Of a DNA stretch of 64,000 nucleotides, positions 17,391-25,296 are shown piece after piece (positions within the stretch are counted from its first letter, which is position 1; every line of letters starts with the position of its first letter). The notes below the pieces were generated by a model, which was given only the letters and a program-made list of their open reading frames with translations, made no database searches and was not told the DNA's origin. A program made the position numbers and the translations under genes. The DNA comes from JBDHWG01 sp039810085 (lineage in GTDB: Bacteria > Chloroflexota > Anaerolineae > Epilineales > JAHCIE01), in contig JBDHWG010000019.1 of NCBI GenBank assembly GCA_039810085.1, positions 1 to 64,000 of the forward strand, in the 5' to 3' direction.

Positions 17391-20231
17391 CTAGGGTGCT
17401 CCCAAGAGGATGAATGGGGCCCAATAGTAGGGATGAGCGTCGGCAGCTCTCATCCCTAGCATGGCAGAACGAAGGGCGGATGCCTTGCTGACACCGGTCT
17501 GTAGCGATGCATAGAATTTCTCCATGAAGGCCGCCGTGGAGAAATCATCAACAGGCCACAGACTGACCACCAACGAGGCCGCGCCGGCATAGAAGAAGGC
17601 TCGCACCAGACCGAGTAATTCGTCACCAGGAGCGACGTGGCTGATGCCGGTGTTGCACGCGGACAAGGTTACGAGATCGGCGTTCAATTCGAGATTGTAA
17701 ACGTCGTGTACCGAAAGCCAGCCATCGTCGAGCCACAACGATGAGAACAACGGACTCTCGGGTCGAAATACGGAATGGCAGGCGAGATGGATGAGGTTGC
17801 TATTTTGACACGCTTGACGAAGGCCCTCTCGTGTGGCCGTCTCGTCGAGTAGAATCTCAGCCGACGGAAGAAGAGCGGCGATGGCAGCAATCTCGCGTCT
17901 GACATTCGGCAACCCATGGGCGGCTACCCCTATGAGTAAAGGATGGCCTGAGCAACGCGAGTGAAGAGTGGAGCACAAACGCAAGATGCTCGCACTGGGC
18001 GCGTAGGTAATCTCATAGTCGTCTATGAGCGCCCGGCCCTCGTTCTCGAACGCGTGAAACGGCAAGTAATGGAGCACCCCATGCGGAATGACGATAATCC
18101 GACGGCCACGCATGAAGGGAGCGAGAGGACGGATCATCTGACTGTATAGCTCTTCCATGTGATGGCTACATAGATCCGCAAGTTGGGTCCTGTGCGCTTC
18201 GACATATTCAGGGCCGTAAGCGAATCGATTCATCTGAGCCCACAGTCTATCCGCCACGTCCATGACCTGCGCGGCGCTCGTCAAACCCCGTTTGAGGGTC
18301 ACGGAGTCGGACGTCACGACGAAGGCTAGAATCTCATCCTCAATGGTGTAGTAGGCTAAGAGTGTCTCGTCCTCCTGAAGAGATGCCTGCACATCTTCGA
18401 GGCGAATCAAGGGAATGTCATGCACAGATGAAGGGGCGCGCCTGACTTGGAGCTGGCGAAGGAGGCGTTCGATCTGCCTCTCCCGATGCTCCGCTTCCAG
18501 TCGCAGCGCCTGATCGTCCAGGTCTGGCGTCTTCCGGAGCTTGCCCTCATCGCGGGCCAGGAGCGTGTACAAACCGTTGAGTTCCTCGGTAAGCGCGCGA
18601 AGATGCTCCAGCGCCTGGACATCCTTCGGATCCGTGGCGCGGATTCGAACATCGAGGGCGCCCGTCATGAGATCGAGCAGCGCCCGCCCGCGCGCCCGCT
18701 CAACGAGATCAAAAACCTCGCGGACGCTCTGGTCACTGCCGTCTTCAAGAGACAACTCGATCAAGTCTTCGTAGACCTTGAGCTTATCCTGGAGAAAAGC
18801 CAAACGCAGGTCTTCACCCCGCAGTTCAGTGCGAACGCGCTCCAGGTGGCTCACCGCCTCCAGATAGTGTGTACGCGCGAGGCTTCGGTCATGCGCTTCG
18901 ACTAGCCTGCCAAGTCCGGAGTGAGCCTGGTAGAGTAGCCAGGCATGGCTTAACTGGCGCCCAAGGCGTAGGGCTTGCTCGAACTCCGTCTGCGCCAGGG
19001 CGGTTTCCTTTTGAGCTGCCGCAACGACCCCTGAGGTGATACACGCATAGCCCAGGCGTACCGGCGTATTGTTGCTTTGGAAGACCGTTTTGGCTCTGTT
19101 GGCAACTTCGAACGCCTCCTCAAGACGTCCCATGTGTTGGAGAGCCTGGGCGTAGCAGACAGCCGCTGTGGCCGCCCCTACCTGGTTCCCCTGGCTCTCA
19201 AACAGTTGGCTCGCCTCGTCCAGTAAGTCGAGGGCCTCGTCAACCCTGTCCAGGACGAGGAGGGCGAGCGCCCGGTTGACCCGGGCCCGCGCCGATTCGT
19301 ACGGCATCTCGAGAGCGTCGAAGGTTGCCATCGCTTCAACAGAGAGAGCGGCGGCCTCATCCACCTGGTTGACGGCAAGGTAAACTTCCGAGAGATCGAG
19401 ATCGACTGTGGCAAGGTCGGCGGCCACGTTGATCTCTGCGAAGGTCGCCCGCGCCGCGAGCAGGCGGTCGAGCGCCGTCGCATAGTGCCCCTGGACAAAG
19501 TGCAAGTAGGCGAGGTTGGCATCCGTCATTGCCACCAAAGCCGCTAAGCCCTCGGCGGCAATCACGGGACGGGCGCGGTTGTATGCTTGGAGAGCCGCCT
19601 TGAAGCGGCCCAGGAGTGTTAGGCTGAGGCCGCGGTTGACATCAACCGTGGCCGCCATCACACTGTCGCCTACCCCACGATAGCCTCGGTAAGCGCGATC
19701 GTAAAAGCGCACCGCCTCATGGTGCCGGTCGAGATAGCTGTAGACCACGCCAAGGTTCAGGTTCGCCGTCGCCAGATTGCGGCGATCACGTAGAGCGCGA
19801 AAGACCCCCCGCGCTTCCTCCGCCAGAACCAGCGCCTCTTCGTTGCGTCCCAGGAACATGAGGGCTTGGTTCTGCCCCAGGCGCGTTCGAGCGACCTCGC
19901 GGAAATCACCGGCTTCCGCGAAGAGCTGGGCAGAACGTTCATAGTCTGCCAACGATTCCGCGTACGCCCCCGAGGCCCGCAGACTGTACGCCCGCGCCCG
20001 GCTAGCGCGCGCCCGCGAAAGAGCGTCACCCAGGGCTTCGGCGAGGACCCGCGCCATCGCCGCCAGCCGGTCTGCTTGGCGCGGGTCCTCGCGCATCGAT
20101 CGCTCCACCTGCGCCGCCATCTCGCTCACGGTGTCCGGCGACAGAGGGGCGTCGGGCATGGCAATGAGCGCCGCCCGAGCCTCATCCGTCTCGGCGGACA
20201 AAGCCAGGGCGATGAACTCCTTCGGGGTCAC
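17391..20231 (-). CDS. TPR-CHAT caspase-like protease
   Basis: A 946-residue protein starting at GTG. Residues about 75-490 are tandem tetratricopeptide repeats (recurring LGxNQALxxLGRxEEA-type units). A charged coiled-coil region follows at about 520-600, then a C-terminal CHAT domain. The catalytic pair is His819 in IHLACHS and Cys859 in TLSACNTG, within the usual spacing, and the domain ends with PYYWAPFILLG as is typical. CHAT proteins are caspase/separase-clan proteases, some of which cleave gasdermins or partner effectors in bacterial immunity. TPRs would sense or bind partners. The start overlaps the stop of the zinc-finger gene as GTGA, so the two are translationally coupled. A subtilisin gene follows. 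Confidence 0.9.
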   Translation of the reverse strand: MTPKEFIALALSAETDEARAALIAMPDAPLSPDTVSEMAAQVERSMREDPRQADRLAAMARVLAEALGDALSRARASRARAYSLRASGAYAESLADYERSAQLFAEAGDFREVARTRLGQNQALMFLGRNEEALVLAEEARGVFRALRDRRNLATANLNLGVVYSYLDRHHEAVRFYDRAYRGYRGVGDSVMAATVDVNRGLSLTLLGRFKAALQAYNRARPVIAAEGLAALVAMTDANLAYLHFVQGHYATALDRLLAARATFAEINVAADLATVDLDLSEVYLAVNQVDEAAALSVEAMATFDALEMPYESARARVNRALALLVLDRVDEALDLLDEASQLFESQGNQVGAATAAVCYAQALQHMGRLEEAFEVANRAKTVFQSNNTPVRLGYACITSGVVAAAQKETALAQTEFEQALRLGRQLSHAWLLYQAHSGLGRLVEAHDRSLARTHYLEAVSHLERVRTELRGEDLRLAFLQDKLKVYEDLIELSLEDGSDQSVREVFDLVERARGRALLDLMTGALDVRIRATDPKDVQALEHLRALTEELNGLYTLLARDEGKLRKTPDLDDQALRLEAEHRERQIERLLRQLQVRRAPSSVHDIPLIRLEDVQASLQEDETLLAYYTIEDEILAFVVTSDSVTLKRGLTSAAQVMDVADRLWAQMNRFAYGPEYVEAHRTQLADLCSHHMEELYSQMIRPLAPFMRGRRIIVIPHGVLHYLPFHAFENEGRALIDDYEITYAPSASILRLCSTLHSRCSGHPLLIGVAAHGLPNVRREIAAIAALLPSAEILLDETATREGLRQACQNSNLIHLACHSVFRPESPLFSSLWLDDGWLSVHDVYNLELNADLVTLSACNTGISHVAPGDELLGLVRAFFYAGAASLVVSLWPVDDFSTAAFMEKFYASLQTGVSKASALRSAMLGMRAADAHPYYWAPFILLGAP

Positions 20232-20839
20232 AAACTGCCTACCCTTAGATTCTCCACGACGATATCCCTGTCGCGCAGAGATATCTCGAGGTCATACAGC
20301 CCAAGGGGCACGTCCCTGATGACGAATTCGCCCCACTGGTTGGCCGCTTCGTCCAAGATCGCTTGGCTAGAGCTGGATAAGGAAATCCGCACGCCGGCAA
20401 CATCATCCGGGGCGCTTCGCACAGGCAGGACCTGACCCACAATGCGCCACATCTGCGGGGTCGTCCGCTCGATCTGGATATCAATGTCCAGGTTATCGAG
20501 ACTGTAGAGCAACTGGCGTTGGCTCCGTCCAGCGTGTCGAACGCCTGCTGCCAGTGGTTGTCGGCTTGTGTCAAATCGTAGGAAGGCTGTGTGACGCTCA
20601 CGTTGAGGCGCTGTCCGTCGTGGCCGGAAAATCCCTCGGGCGCGCTCTATGACGGCCTGGGGCGGCATAGACGCATCGTTGGCTACGCCAAGACGAGGGA
20701 TGCTGTGACGCAACCAGACAACGGTTTCATGACACCGTGGACAGCCTCCGGCCAAGTGCGCCTCGATCTCTTGCCGCTCGGCAGGCGACAGCAAGTCGTC
20801 GACTAGGTCGACTAAAGATGCGAATGTAGGACAACCCAT
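20228..20839 (-). CDS. Zinc-finger anti-sigma-like regulator with a C-terminal beta domain
   Basis: The ATG at 20839 gives 203 residues; a purine-rich GGGGGG lies upstream, and longer frames have no better start. Residues 24-40 (EIEAHLAGGCPRCHETV) form an anti-sigma zf-HC2-like site with H28, C33 and C36 as ligands. Residues from about 110 to the end form beta-strands (GQVLPVRSAPDDVAGVRISL, then GEFVIRDVPLGLYDLEISL) like a carboxypeptidase-regulatory Ig-type fold. No membrane segment is present, so it would work in the cytoplasm. It lies between an ECF sigma gene and a CHAT gene and overlaps the latter, so it probably links the sigma factor to the protease. Confidence 0.7.
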   Translation of the reverse strand: MGCPTFASLVDLVDDLLSPAERQEIEAHLAGGCPRCHETVVWLRHSIPRLGVANDASMPPQAVIERARGIFRPRRTAPQRERHTAFLRFDTSRQPLAAGVRHAGRSQRQLLYSLDNLDIDIQIERTTPQMWRIVGQVLPVRSAPDDVAGVRISLSSSSQAILDEAANQWGEFVIRDVPLGLYDLEISLRDRDIVVENLRVGSL

Positions 20840-20960
20840 AGCATAAATTCCCCCCTTAGATGTAGGACTGGAACGATGAGGAAAAAAGTACACTTTCAGG
20901 ACAAATTCATCCAAAATTCTTTTGCTTTCGCATGTCCTCGACACGAAACACTCCCACAAT

Positions 20961-21617
20961 TCATTCCTCGGCGTCGGCAAGAATGCGGCGCAAACGCTCC
21001 AAGCAGCGGGCGCGATTGATCCCCACGGCGGTTGAGCCTAGTCCTAGTCGAGCGGCAATTTCAACGTAGGACGGATGGGTGGGATCGAAGTAGAGTAATT
21101 TTAGCAGTTGTTGACAGCGATCTGGCAGCTTGGCTAAAGCCAGGCGAAGCTTATGCTCCTCCTCGAGCTGCTCCAGCAAGTCGGGGGTGAAGGGGTCTTC
21201 GACTTGAGACCTGTCCACGGTATCATCGATGTCGCCACTCTCAACGACACGCACCCGATCGCGCTTCTGACGAGCGATGGTCTCGATACACTCGTTTTGG
21301 GCGACGGTCAGGAGCCAACGCGCGAGGGAGTTCGTATCACGTAGCGCCCCAAGGTTGCGCCAGAGAGACACGCACACGTTCTGGAATACGTCGGCGGCAT
21401 CGTCTTCGGACAGGCCAAAACGCCGTGGCACGCTGTAGATCAACCGGGCATAGCGATCGAGAAGCAAATCCCAGGCCAATTGCTTGCCGCTCAAGCACCC
21501 CTGAATGAGAATCGCATCACTAGCCTCAGCATCAATAGTCAGGCGTTCAGGTGTCTCACGGCCCCGCCCGAGGAAGGATGAAAATGCGCCATTCCTCGTC
21601 CTCATCAATCCCCCCAT
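20961..21617 (-). CDS. ECF-type RNA polymerase sigma factor
   Basis: This protein of 218 residues has region 2 (YARLIYSVPRRFGLSEDDA, then DVFQNVCVSLWRNL) and region 4 (LPDRCQQLLKLLYFD, then EIAARLGLGSTAVGINRAR) in the right order and spacing. It would direct RNA polymerase to a small set of promoters. It is followed on the same strand by the zinc-finger, CHAT and subtilisin genes, the expected layout for a dedicated sigma factor controlling its own module. GGGGGG lies about 10 bases before the ATG. A 121-bp gap separates it from the zinc-finger gene and may hold a second promoter. Confidence 0.88.
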   Translation of the reverse strand: MGGLMRTRNGAFSSFLGRGRETPERLTIDAEASDAILIQGCLSGKQLAWDLLLDRYARLIYSVPRRFGLSEDDAADVFQNVCVSLWRNLGALRDTNSLARWLLTVAQNECIETIARQKRDRVRVVESGDIDDTVDRSQVEDPFTPDLLEQLEEEHKLRLALAKLPDRCQQLLKLLYFDPTHPSYVEIAARLGLGSTAVGINRARCLERLRRILADAEE

Positions 21618-21640
21618 TTTGATCTACCCCCCAGGATCGA

Positions 21641-21657
21641 GCGCAACGACGTTGCGC
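21641..21657. promoter_or_regulatory. Perfect dyad upstream of the sigma gene
   Basis: GCGCAACGACGTTGCGC is a perfect 7-bp inverted repeat with a 3-base centre, 24 bp before the sigma-factor ATG and just after the HTH gene. It may be an operator or an attenuating hairpin; no T tract follows. Confidence 0.4.
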
Positions 21658-21679
21658 AAAGTCGACACGGCCATGCCCT

Positions 21680-21883
21680 CTACGTGGCCCTCTGCCTAGC
21701 ACGGAGCCTATTCTCCAAGGCGTTGCGGTGAATCCACCACTTGTCGTTAATCTTCACCCCTGGGAGCGTATCATTGCGGCACCACCGGGCAATGGTGGAT
21801 GCGCTCACTCCCAAGTACGCCGCAGCTTCGGTTGTATCTACGTACTCAGCCTTGTCCCTGGAGTCCAGGGTTCCCCCAGTCAT
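21680..21883 (-). CDS. Small helix-turn-helix protein, excisionase/MerR-like (HTH_17)
   Basis: This 67-residue protein has the core TTEAAAYLGVSASTIARWC followed by LPGVKINDKWWIHRNAL, the standard winged HTH_17 pattern of excisionase-family DNA-binding proteins (helix-turn-helix plus a wing with a tryptophan). It probably binds DNA as a small regulator. An AGAGGA ribosome site precedes the ATG. It lies 62 bp upstream of the sigma gene on the same strand and could be its local regulator. Direct repeats 180-200 bp upstream could be its sites. No integrase is nearby, so a role in excision is not supported. Confidence 0.8.
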   Translation of the reverse strand: MTGGTLDSRDKAEYVDTTEAAAYLGVSASTIARWCRNDTLPGVKINDKWWIHRNALENRLRARQRAT

Positions 21884-22059
21884 ACATCCTCTTTACCAAT
21901 GCGTAAAACATCGGATACATTTCTTCGCCATGCCTGCACAAGCGCGCGAAATTGCATACGTAACGTTGACCTGCAAACTTATTATCCATCAGATATATGC
22001 CCGCGAACAGTGAGATTTGTCTAAATTCTAAGCCTTCAGTCTCACCACTTTTACCTCTC

Positions 22060-22091
22060 TGCGTGCATCTTGATGGGTCGTGCGTGCATCT
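22060..22091. repeat. Pair of 11-bp direct repeats, 21 bp apart
   Basis: TGCGTGCATCT occurs at 22060-22070 and again at 22081-22091. The 21-bp spacing equals two helical turns, so a protein could bind both copies on the same face. They lie about 180-200 bp before the HTH gene start. Confidence 0.45.
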
Positions 22092-22120
22092 ATGCGGTTA
22101 TTGGAAGGCGGGTCAAAGCA

Positions 22121-22154
22121 GCACTCCTCCCTGACTTAAGTCAGGGAGGAGTGC
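22121..22154. repeat. 34-bp perfect palindrome
   Basis: Two 17-base arms (GCACTCCTCCCTGACTT and its exact complement) meet with no loop at 22137/22138. It lies about 55 bp beyond the stop of the LuxR gene. It could be a terminator stem, but there is no T tract and a zero loop is unusual. The TGACTTAAGTCA centre with purine-rich flanks also resembles the short palindromes found at ends of small mobile elements. Confidence 0.55.
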
Positions 22155-22177
22155 GCAGCCCATCGTGATTGACCGTT

Positions 22178-22200
22178 CGTTTGCAGCAAGGTTGCAAACG
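22178..22200 (-). terminator. Hairpin at the end of the LuxR gene
   Basis: CGTTTGCA at 22178-22185 pairs with TGCAAACG at 22193-22200, seven bases after the LuxR stop on the minus strand. There is no uridine tract, so it may only stabilise the RNA end. Confidence 0.4.
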
Positions 22201-22207
22201 AGAGTGT

Positions 22208-25090
22208 TCACTCTGGGATAATTCCTTCGCTGATGGCCCATCGGTGAAGGCGAAGTCGATCACGACCGGAGGCATTCAACTTCCTCAAAATCGTCGAGAT
22301 GTAATTGCGCACGCTGGCGGGAGAGAGGAACAAACGGTCGGCAATGGCTTTGTTCAACTGTTGTTCCCCAACACGGGTGTCAGGATCTATGTACAGCAGG
22401 AATACTTCGATCTCGCGGGGCGGCAATCGATATGTGCTCGCCAGCTTGATCGCGCCCTCGCGGGTAAGGCGGTCGGCCTTGATGAGGTTCTCGATGACCT
22501 CGTCCATGTGCGGCAAGGCAATCTCCGCTGGCGCCTTGGCGCCGGGCGCAGAGGCTAACGCACGCAGAATTGCGGCCACGTGGCGACGAGTGTCACCTGA
22601 AGAGTGATGCAAGAGCGGACGAAAGTAGCGCGCTTGAGCCGAGGTAAAGCGGTGGATGACCAGGTCAGCGATGTAGGCTGTGTGCCGCTCCTCCCGAAGA
22701 GCCGCAGCGCACGAGGAGGCAAAGACATCCGGGTGCCAGAAAGCGAGATTCCTTGTCTCTGTCTCCGCCGCATAGTCAAAGGCGGCGGCCAGATGCGTCA
22801 AGGCGCTTTCCGAATCACCGTGGCGCCTGAGCAGCCACGCCAGGTGAAGACGCGCGCCAGCGCAGAAGTAGTTGAGCCCCGTGTCTTCGAAGTAGTTCAC
22901 GGCTTGCTCGATGAGCTGCCGCGCCTGCCGGTTGTCACCAAACTGGCCCTCGGCGACGCCCAGGAACACCTGAGCGAAGTGTTCGGTTCGGGGCGAAGCG
23001 CCAACCGAAAAGGATTCGGAGGCGATGTGGGCCAAGCGTAGCGCCTCTGCCCCCTGACCCTGTAGCCCCCTCACAACGCTCAATCCTAGTGGCACAGGGA
23101 CAACCGACCTGAAGTAGCTGTCAGCCAGTTCATAGTCCTGCTCGACATAGGCGACCCAGCCCAACATCGTCGCCAGATGCTGTCGGTCTGGAAGCTCAAT
23201 GTCCGACGCTTGCGCCAAGTTGGCCCACTCTGCGCCCATCTGACGCGACGCGTCGAAGTCCCCCAGGGCAATGAGCGTTGACATGCGCGTCTTGATATTC
23301 AAGATGTGGGCGTACAGGCCACCAATTCTGCTCGAGGCACTTATGGTGTACGCTCGGTCCGCCATGGGAAGGGCTTGCCGCAGCTCGCCTTGGTCGCAAT
23401 ACAACTCCGATAGGCATCGAGCGATTCGCATCTCTAGACCCAGTCGAACATTCTTGTCCGCGACGAGAGATGCCATGACCAGGGCTTCTTCGCCTGCTTT
23501 CACAGCAGACCCTAGATCATCAATCGCTGCCCTGGTCGCCGCCACGCCCAGGTACACGTCCGCTTTGACGGCTGGCTCGATATCTAGAGAAGTGAGGGTC
23601 TCCTGCAGCCGCAGAATGGCTTCCTGGGGCCGCCCTTCGAGGGCGGCCACGGCTGCCCACTCGGACACGACCCGCGCTTCAACAAGGGGATCAGGCCGTG
23701 CTGACAAACGAGCCATCGCCTTCTCAACGAGAACACGCGCTTGAGCATGGTCATGACGCAGGCGCGATATATGAGCCTGGTGAGCAAGCAATAAGGGCCG
23801 CGTGTCAAGAACAGCCGGCGGCAAGGCCGCCAACCAGCCGCGCAGGGTGTCTAGTGGCTCATCACTCTGTCTTGAGTGGAGCCATGGCGTATGGGATTGC
23901 TCACTCGGTCGGTCAAGGATGGCCTGCCCTTCCCGCTCGATGATATCGGCAGCTTTTTCAGAATCGTGGGCAGACAGGTAATGGCGAATGCTTGGCTCCC
24001 ACATGCCCCGCTGCTCATAAATCTGGGCCGCCTGGACATGAAGCCGCTCCACACCCGCCATCCCAAGCGTACGGTGAAGTTCGACTTGCAGAAACTGCTT
24101 GAATACAGGTAGGTACTCGTAGATCGTCCCCGCGTCGTCGAGCGAGGTGATGAACACGTCGCGCTGCTCAAGGGTATGCAACAATTGCCCGGCGTTGGAG
24201 ATGGTTAAGAATTCGTTACAAATGTCAACCGGCAGCTCGAAGAGGACGGATGTTCGATAGGCAAAGTCGTGGAGTTCTGTGCTTGTGAGTTGCAGCTGCA
24301 CAACTTCCTGCTGCAAGTAGGCTTCGATCTCGCGTGTCACCCCGCCGTGGACTTTGAGAAGTTGAACGAAGTCATCAGCACAGCGAGACCGATAGGCATT
24401 GACGGCCAGAACAAGCCCGGCGATCCAGCCCCTAAATGTGTGTCCCACCAGGGCGACTTCCGCCGGCGCGAAGCCGCGGCCTGGAATACGCCCAAGGAGA
24501 TGCTTGACCTCTTCTGTGCTCAACTCAAGATGCTTCGGCCCGTACACCGTCAGCCGTTCTTGGGCCAGCCAACGCGCCAACGGTAGACCAGGACGGCCCC
24601 TTGAACTTAGAATGACCCGCCAGGCGGATGGCAGGTTGTCAAGGAAACGACCGAAGCGCGCCAGATCGCTCTCGTCCGTTTGTCTCGGGATGTCATCAAA
24701 AACAAGGAGCAGGGGGCCGGAGTGTTCTGTCAGTGCTGACAGAAGCGCCCCATAGGCTGAGTCGGGGTTCTGTATGGCTGACAACGCCTCTGCCACGCGC
24801 TGTGCTACCCCTGACCCCGCTGCGACCTGCTGAATGTGAGCTTCGGGCCCCATGAGGGGAGCTGCCGACTGGGGCTCAAACCGCAAGTATACCGAGTCGT
24901 ACGGGGCATGTTCAAGGCACTCGGCAATAAGTACGGACTTGCCGTAGCCTGCAGGAGCGTGAATGCACGCCAGTTGCATCTCACTGAGTCGATTAAGGAG
25001 ACTGCCGACAAGTGCAGAGCGCCAAACATGTTGCGATGGCAAGCGAGGACGCAGCGCTACTTGGGGGGTGAAGTGGCTGTCACGCGCCAT
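22208..25090 (-). CDS. LuxR-family ATP-binding regulator (MalT/LAL type)
   Basis: A 960-residue transcription activator with MalT layout. It opens with FTPQVALRPRLP, the usual N-terminal motif. A P-loop HAPAGYGKS follows (44-52), with a LLLVFDDI Walker B. The middle is helical and TPR-like (about 390-850). A C-terminal LuxR helix-turn-helix (LPPREIEVFLLY, then SPASVRNYISTILRKL) ends the protein. Such proteins bind ATP and an inducer, oligomerise and activate transcription. The ATG at 25090 is chosen because it places MARDSHFTP at the conserved start; in-frame starts upstream exist up to 25150. A perfect consensus promoter lies 156 bp upstream. Targets are unknown; the adjacent HD-GYP gene and polysaccharide cluster are candidates. 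Confidence 0.88.
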   Translation of the reverse strand: MARDSHFTPQVALRPRLPSQHVWRSALVGSLLNRLSEMQLACIHAPAGYGKSVLIAECLEHAPYDSVYLRFEPQSAAPLMGPEAHIQQVAAGSGVAQRVAEALSAIQNPDSAYGALLSALTEHSGPLLLVFDDIPRQTDESDLARFGRFLDNLPSAWRVILSSRGRPGLPLARWLAQERLTVYGPKHLELSTEEVKHLLGRIPGRGFAPAEVALVGHTFRGWIAGLVLAVNAYRSRCADDFVQLLKVHGGVTREIEAYLQQEVVQLQLTSTELHDFAYRTSVLFELPVDICNEFLTISNAGQLLHTLEQRDVFITSLDDAGTIYEYLPVFKQFLQVELHRTLGMAGVERLHVQAAQIYEQRGMWEPSIRHYLSAHDSEKAADIIEREGQAILDRPSEQSHTPWLHSRQSDEPLDTLRGWLAALPPAVLDTRPLLLAHQAHISRLRHDHAQARVLVEKAMARLSARPDPLVEARVVSEWAAVAALEGRPQEAILRLQETLTSLDIEPAVKADVYLGVAATRAAIDDLGSAVKAGEEALVMASLVADKNVRLGLEMRIARCLSELYCDQGELRQALPMADRAYTISASSRIGGLYAHILNIKTRMSTLIALGDFDASRQMGAEWANLAQASDIELPDRQHLATMLGWVAYVEQDYELADSYFRSVVPVPLGLSVVRGLQGQGAEALRLAHIASESFSVGASPRTEHFAQVFLGVAEGQFGDNRQARQLIEQAVNYFEDTGLNYFCAGARLHLAWLLRRHGDSESALTHLAAAFDYAAETETRNLAFWHPDVFASSCAAALREERHTAYIADLVIHRFTSAQARYFRPLLHHSSGDTRRHVAAILRALASAPGAKAPAEIALPHMDEVIENLIKADRLTREGAIKLASTYRLPPREIEVFLLYIDPDTRVGEQQLNKAIADRLFLSPASVRNYISTILRKLNASGRDRLRLHRWAISEGIIPE

Positions 25091-25245
25091 AGTCAATACC
25101 TGTTCTGTTGAATTGGGGATCAGGAACGCTAAGACCATCACACTCACCAACAGGACCTAAGGCATGGGCAGCGTCCCGCTGGTGGAACCGGCGTAAAGAT
25201 ATTCTAACGTTACGAGCATCGACTTCTGCAACAAGCGGCAATTCC

Positions 25246-25274
25246 ATTATAACAACCGGGCCGAATAATGTCAA
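25246..25274 (-). promoter_or_regulatory. Perfect consensus sigma-70 promoter for the LuxR gene
   Basis: On the minus strand TTGACA (25274-25269) and TATAAT (25251-25246) are separated by exactly 17 bp. Transcription would start near 25239, leaving an untranslated leader of about 150 bases before the ATG at 25090. It lies just beyond the stop of the HD-GYP gene on the same strand. Confidence 0.75.
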
Positions 25275-25296
25275 TAGGGGGATGACGGGCCGCGCA

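Larger units (their letters stand above)
21884..22207. other. Intergenic region with several repeat structures
   Basis: No gene is supported in these 324 bp. They hold a pair of direct repeats (22060-22091), a 34-bp perfect palindrome (22121-22154) and a hairpin abutting the LuxR stop (22178-22200), each listed separately. Upstream of the HTH gene no convincing promoter was found. Confidence 0.6.

Noticed and set aside
22060..22200. Palindrome and repeats read as a CRISPR or integron attC site
   Set aside because: Only one palindrome, no R/L box core motif, and no integron integrase.
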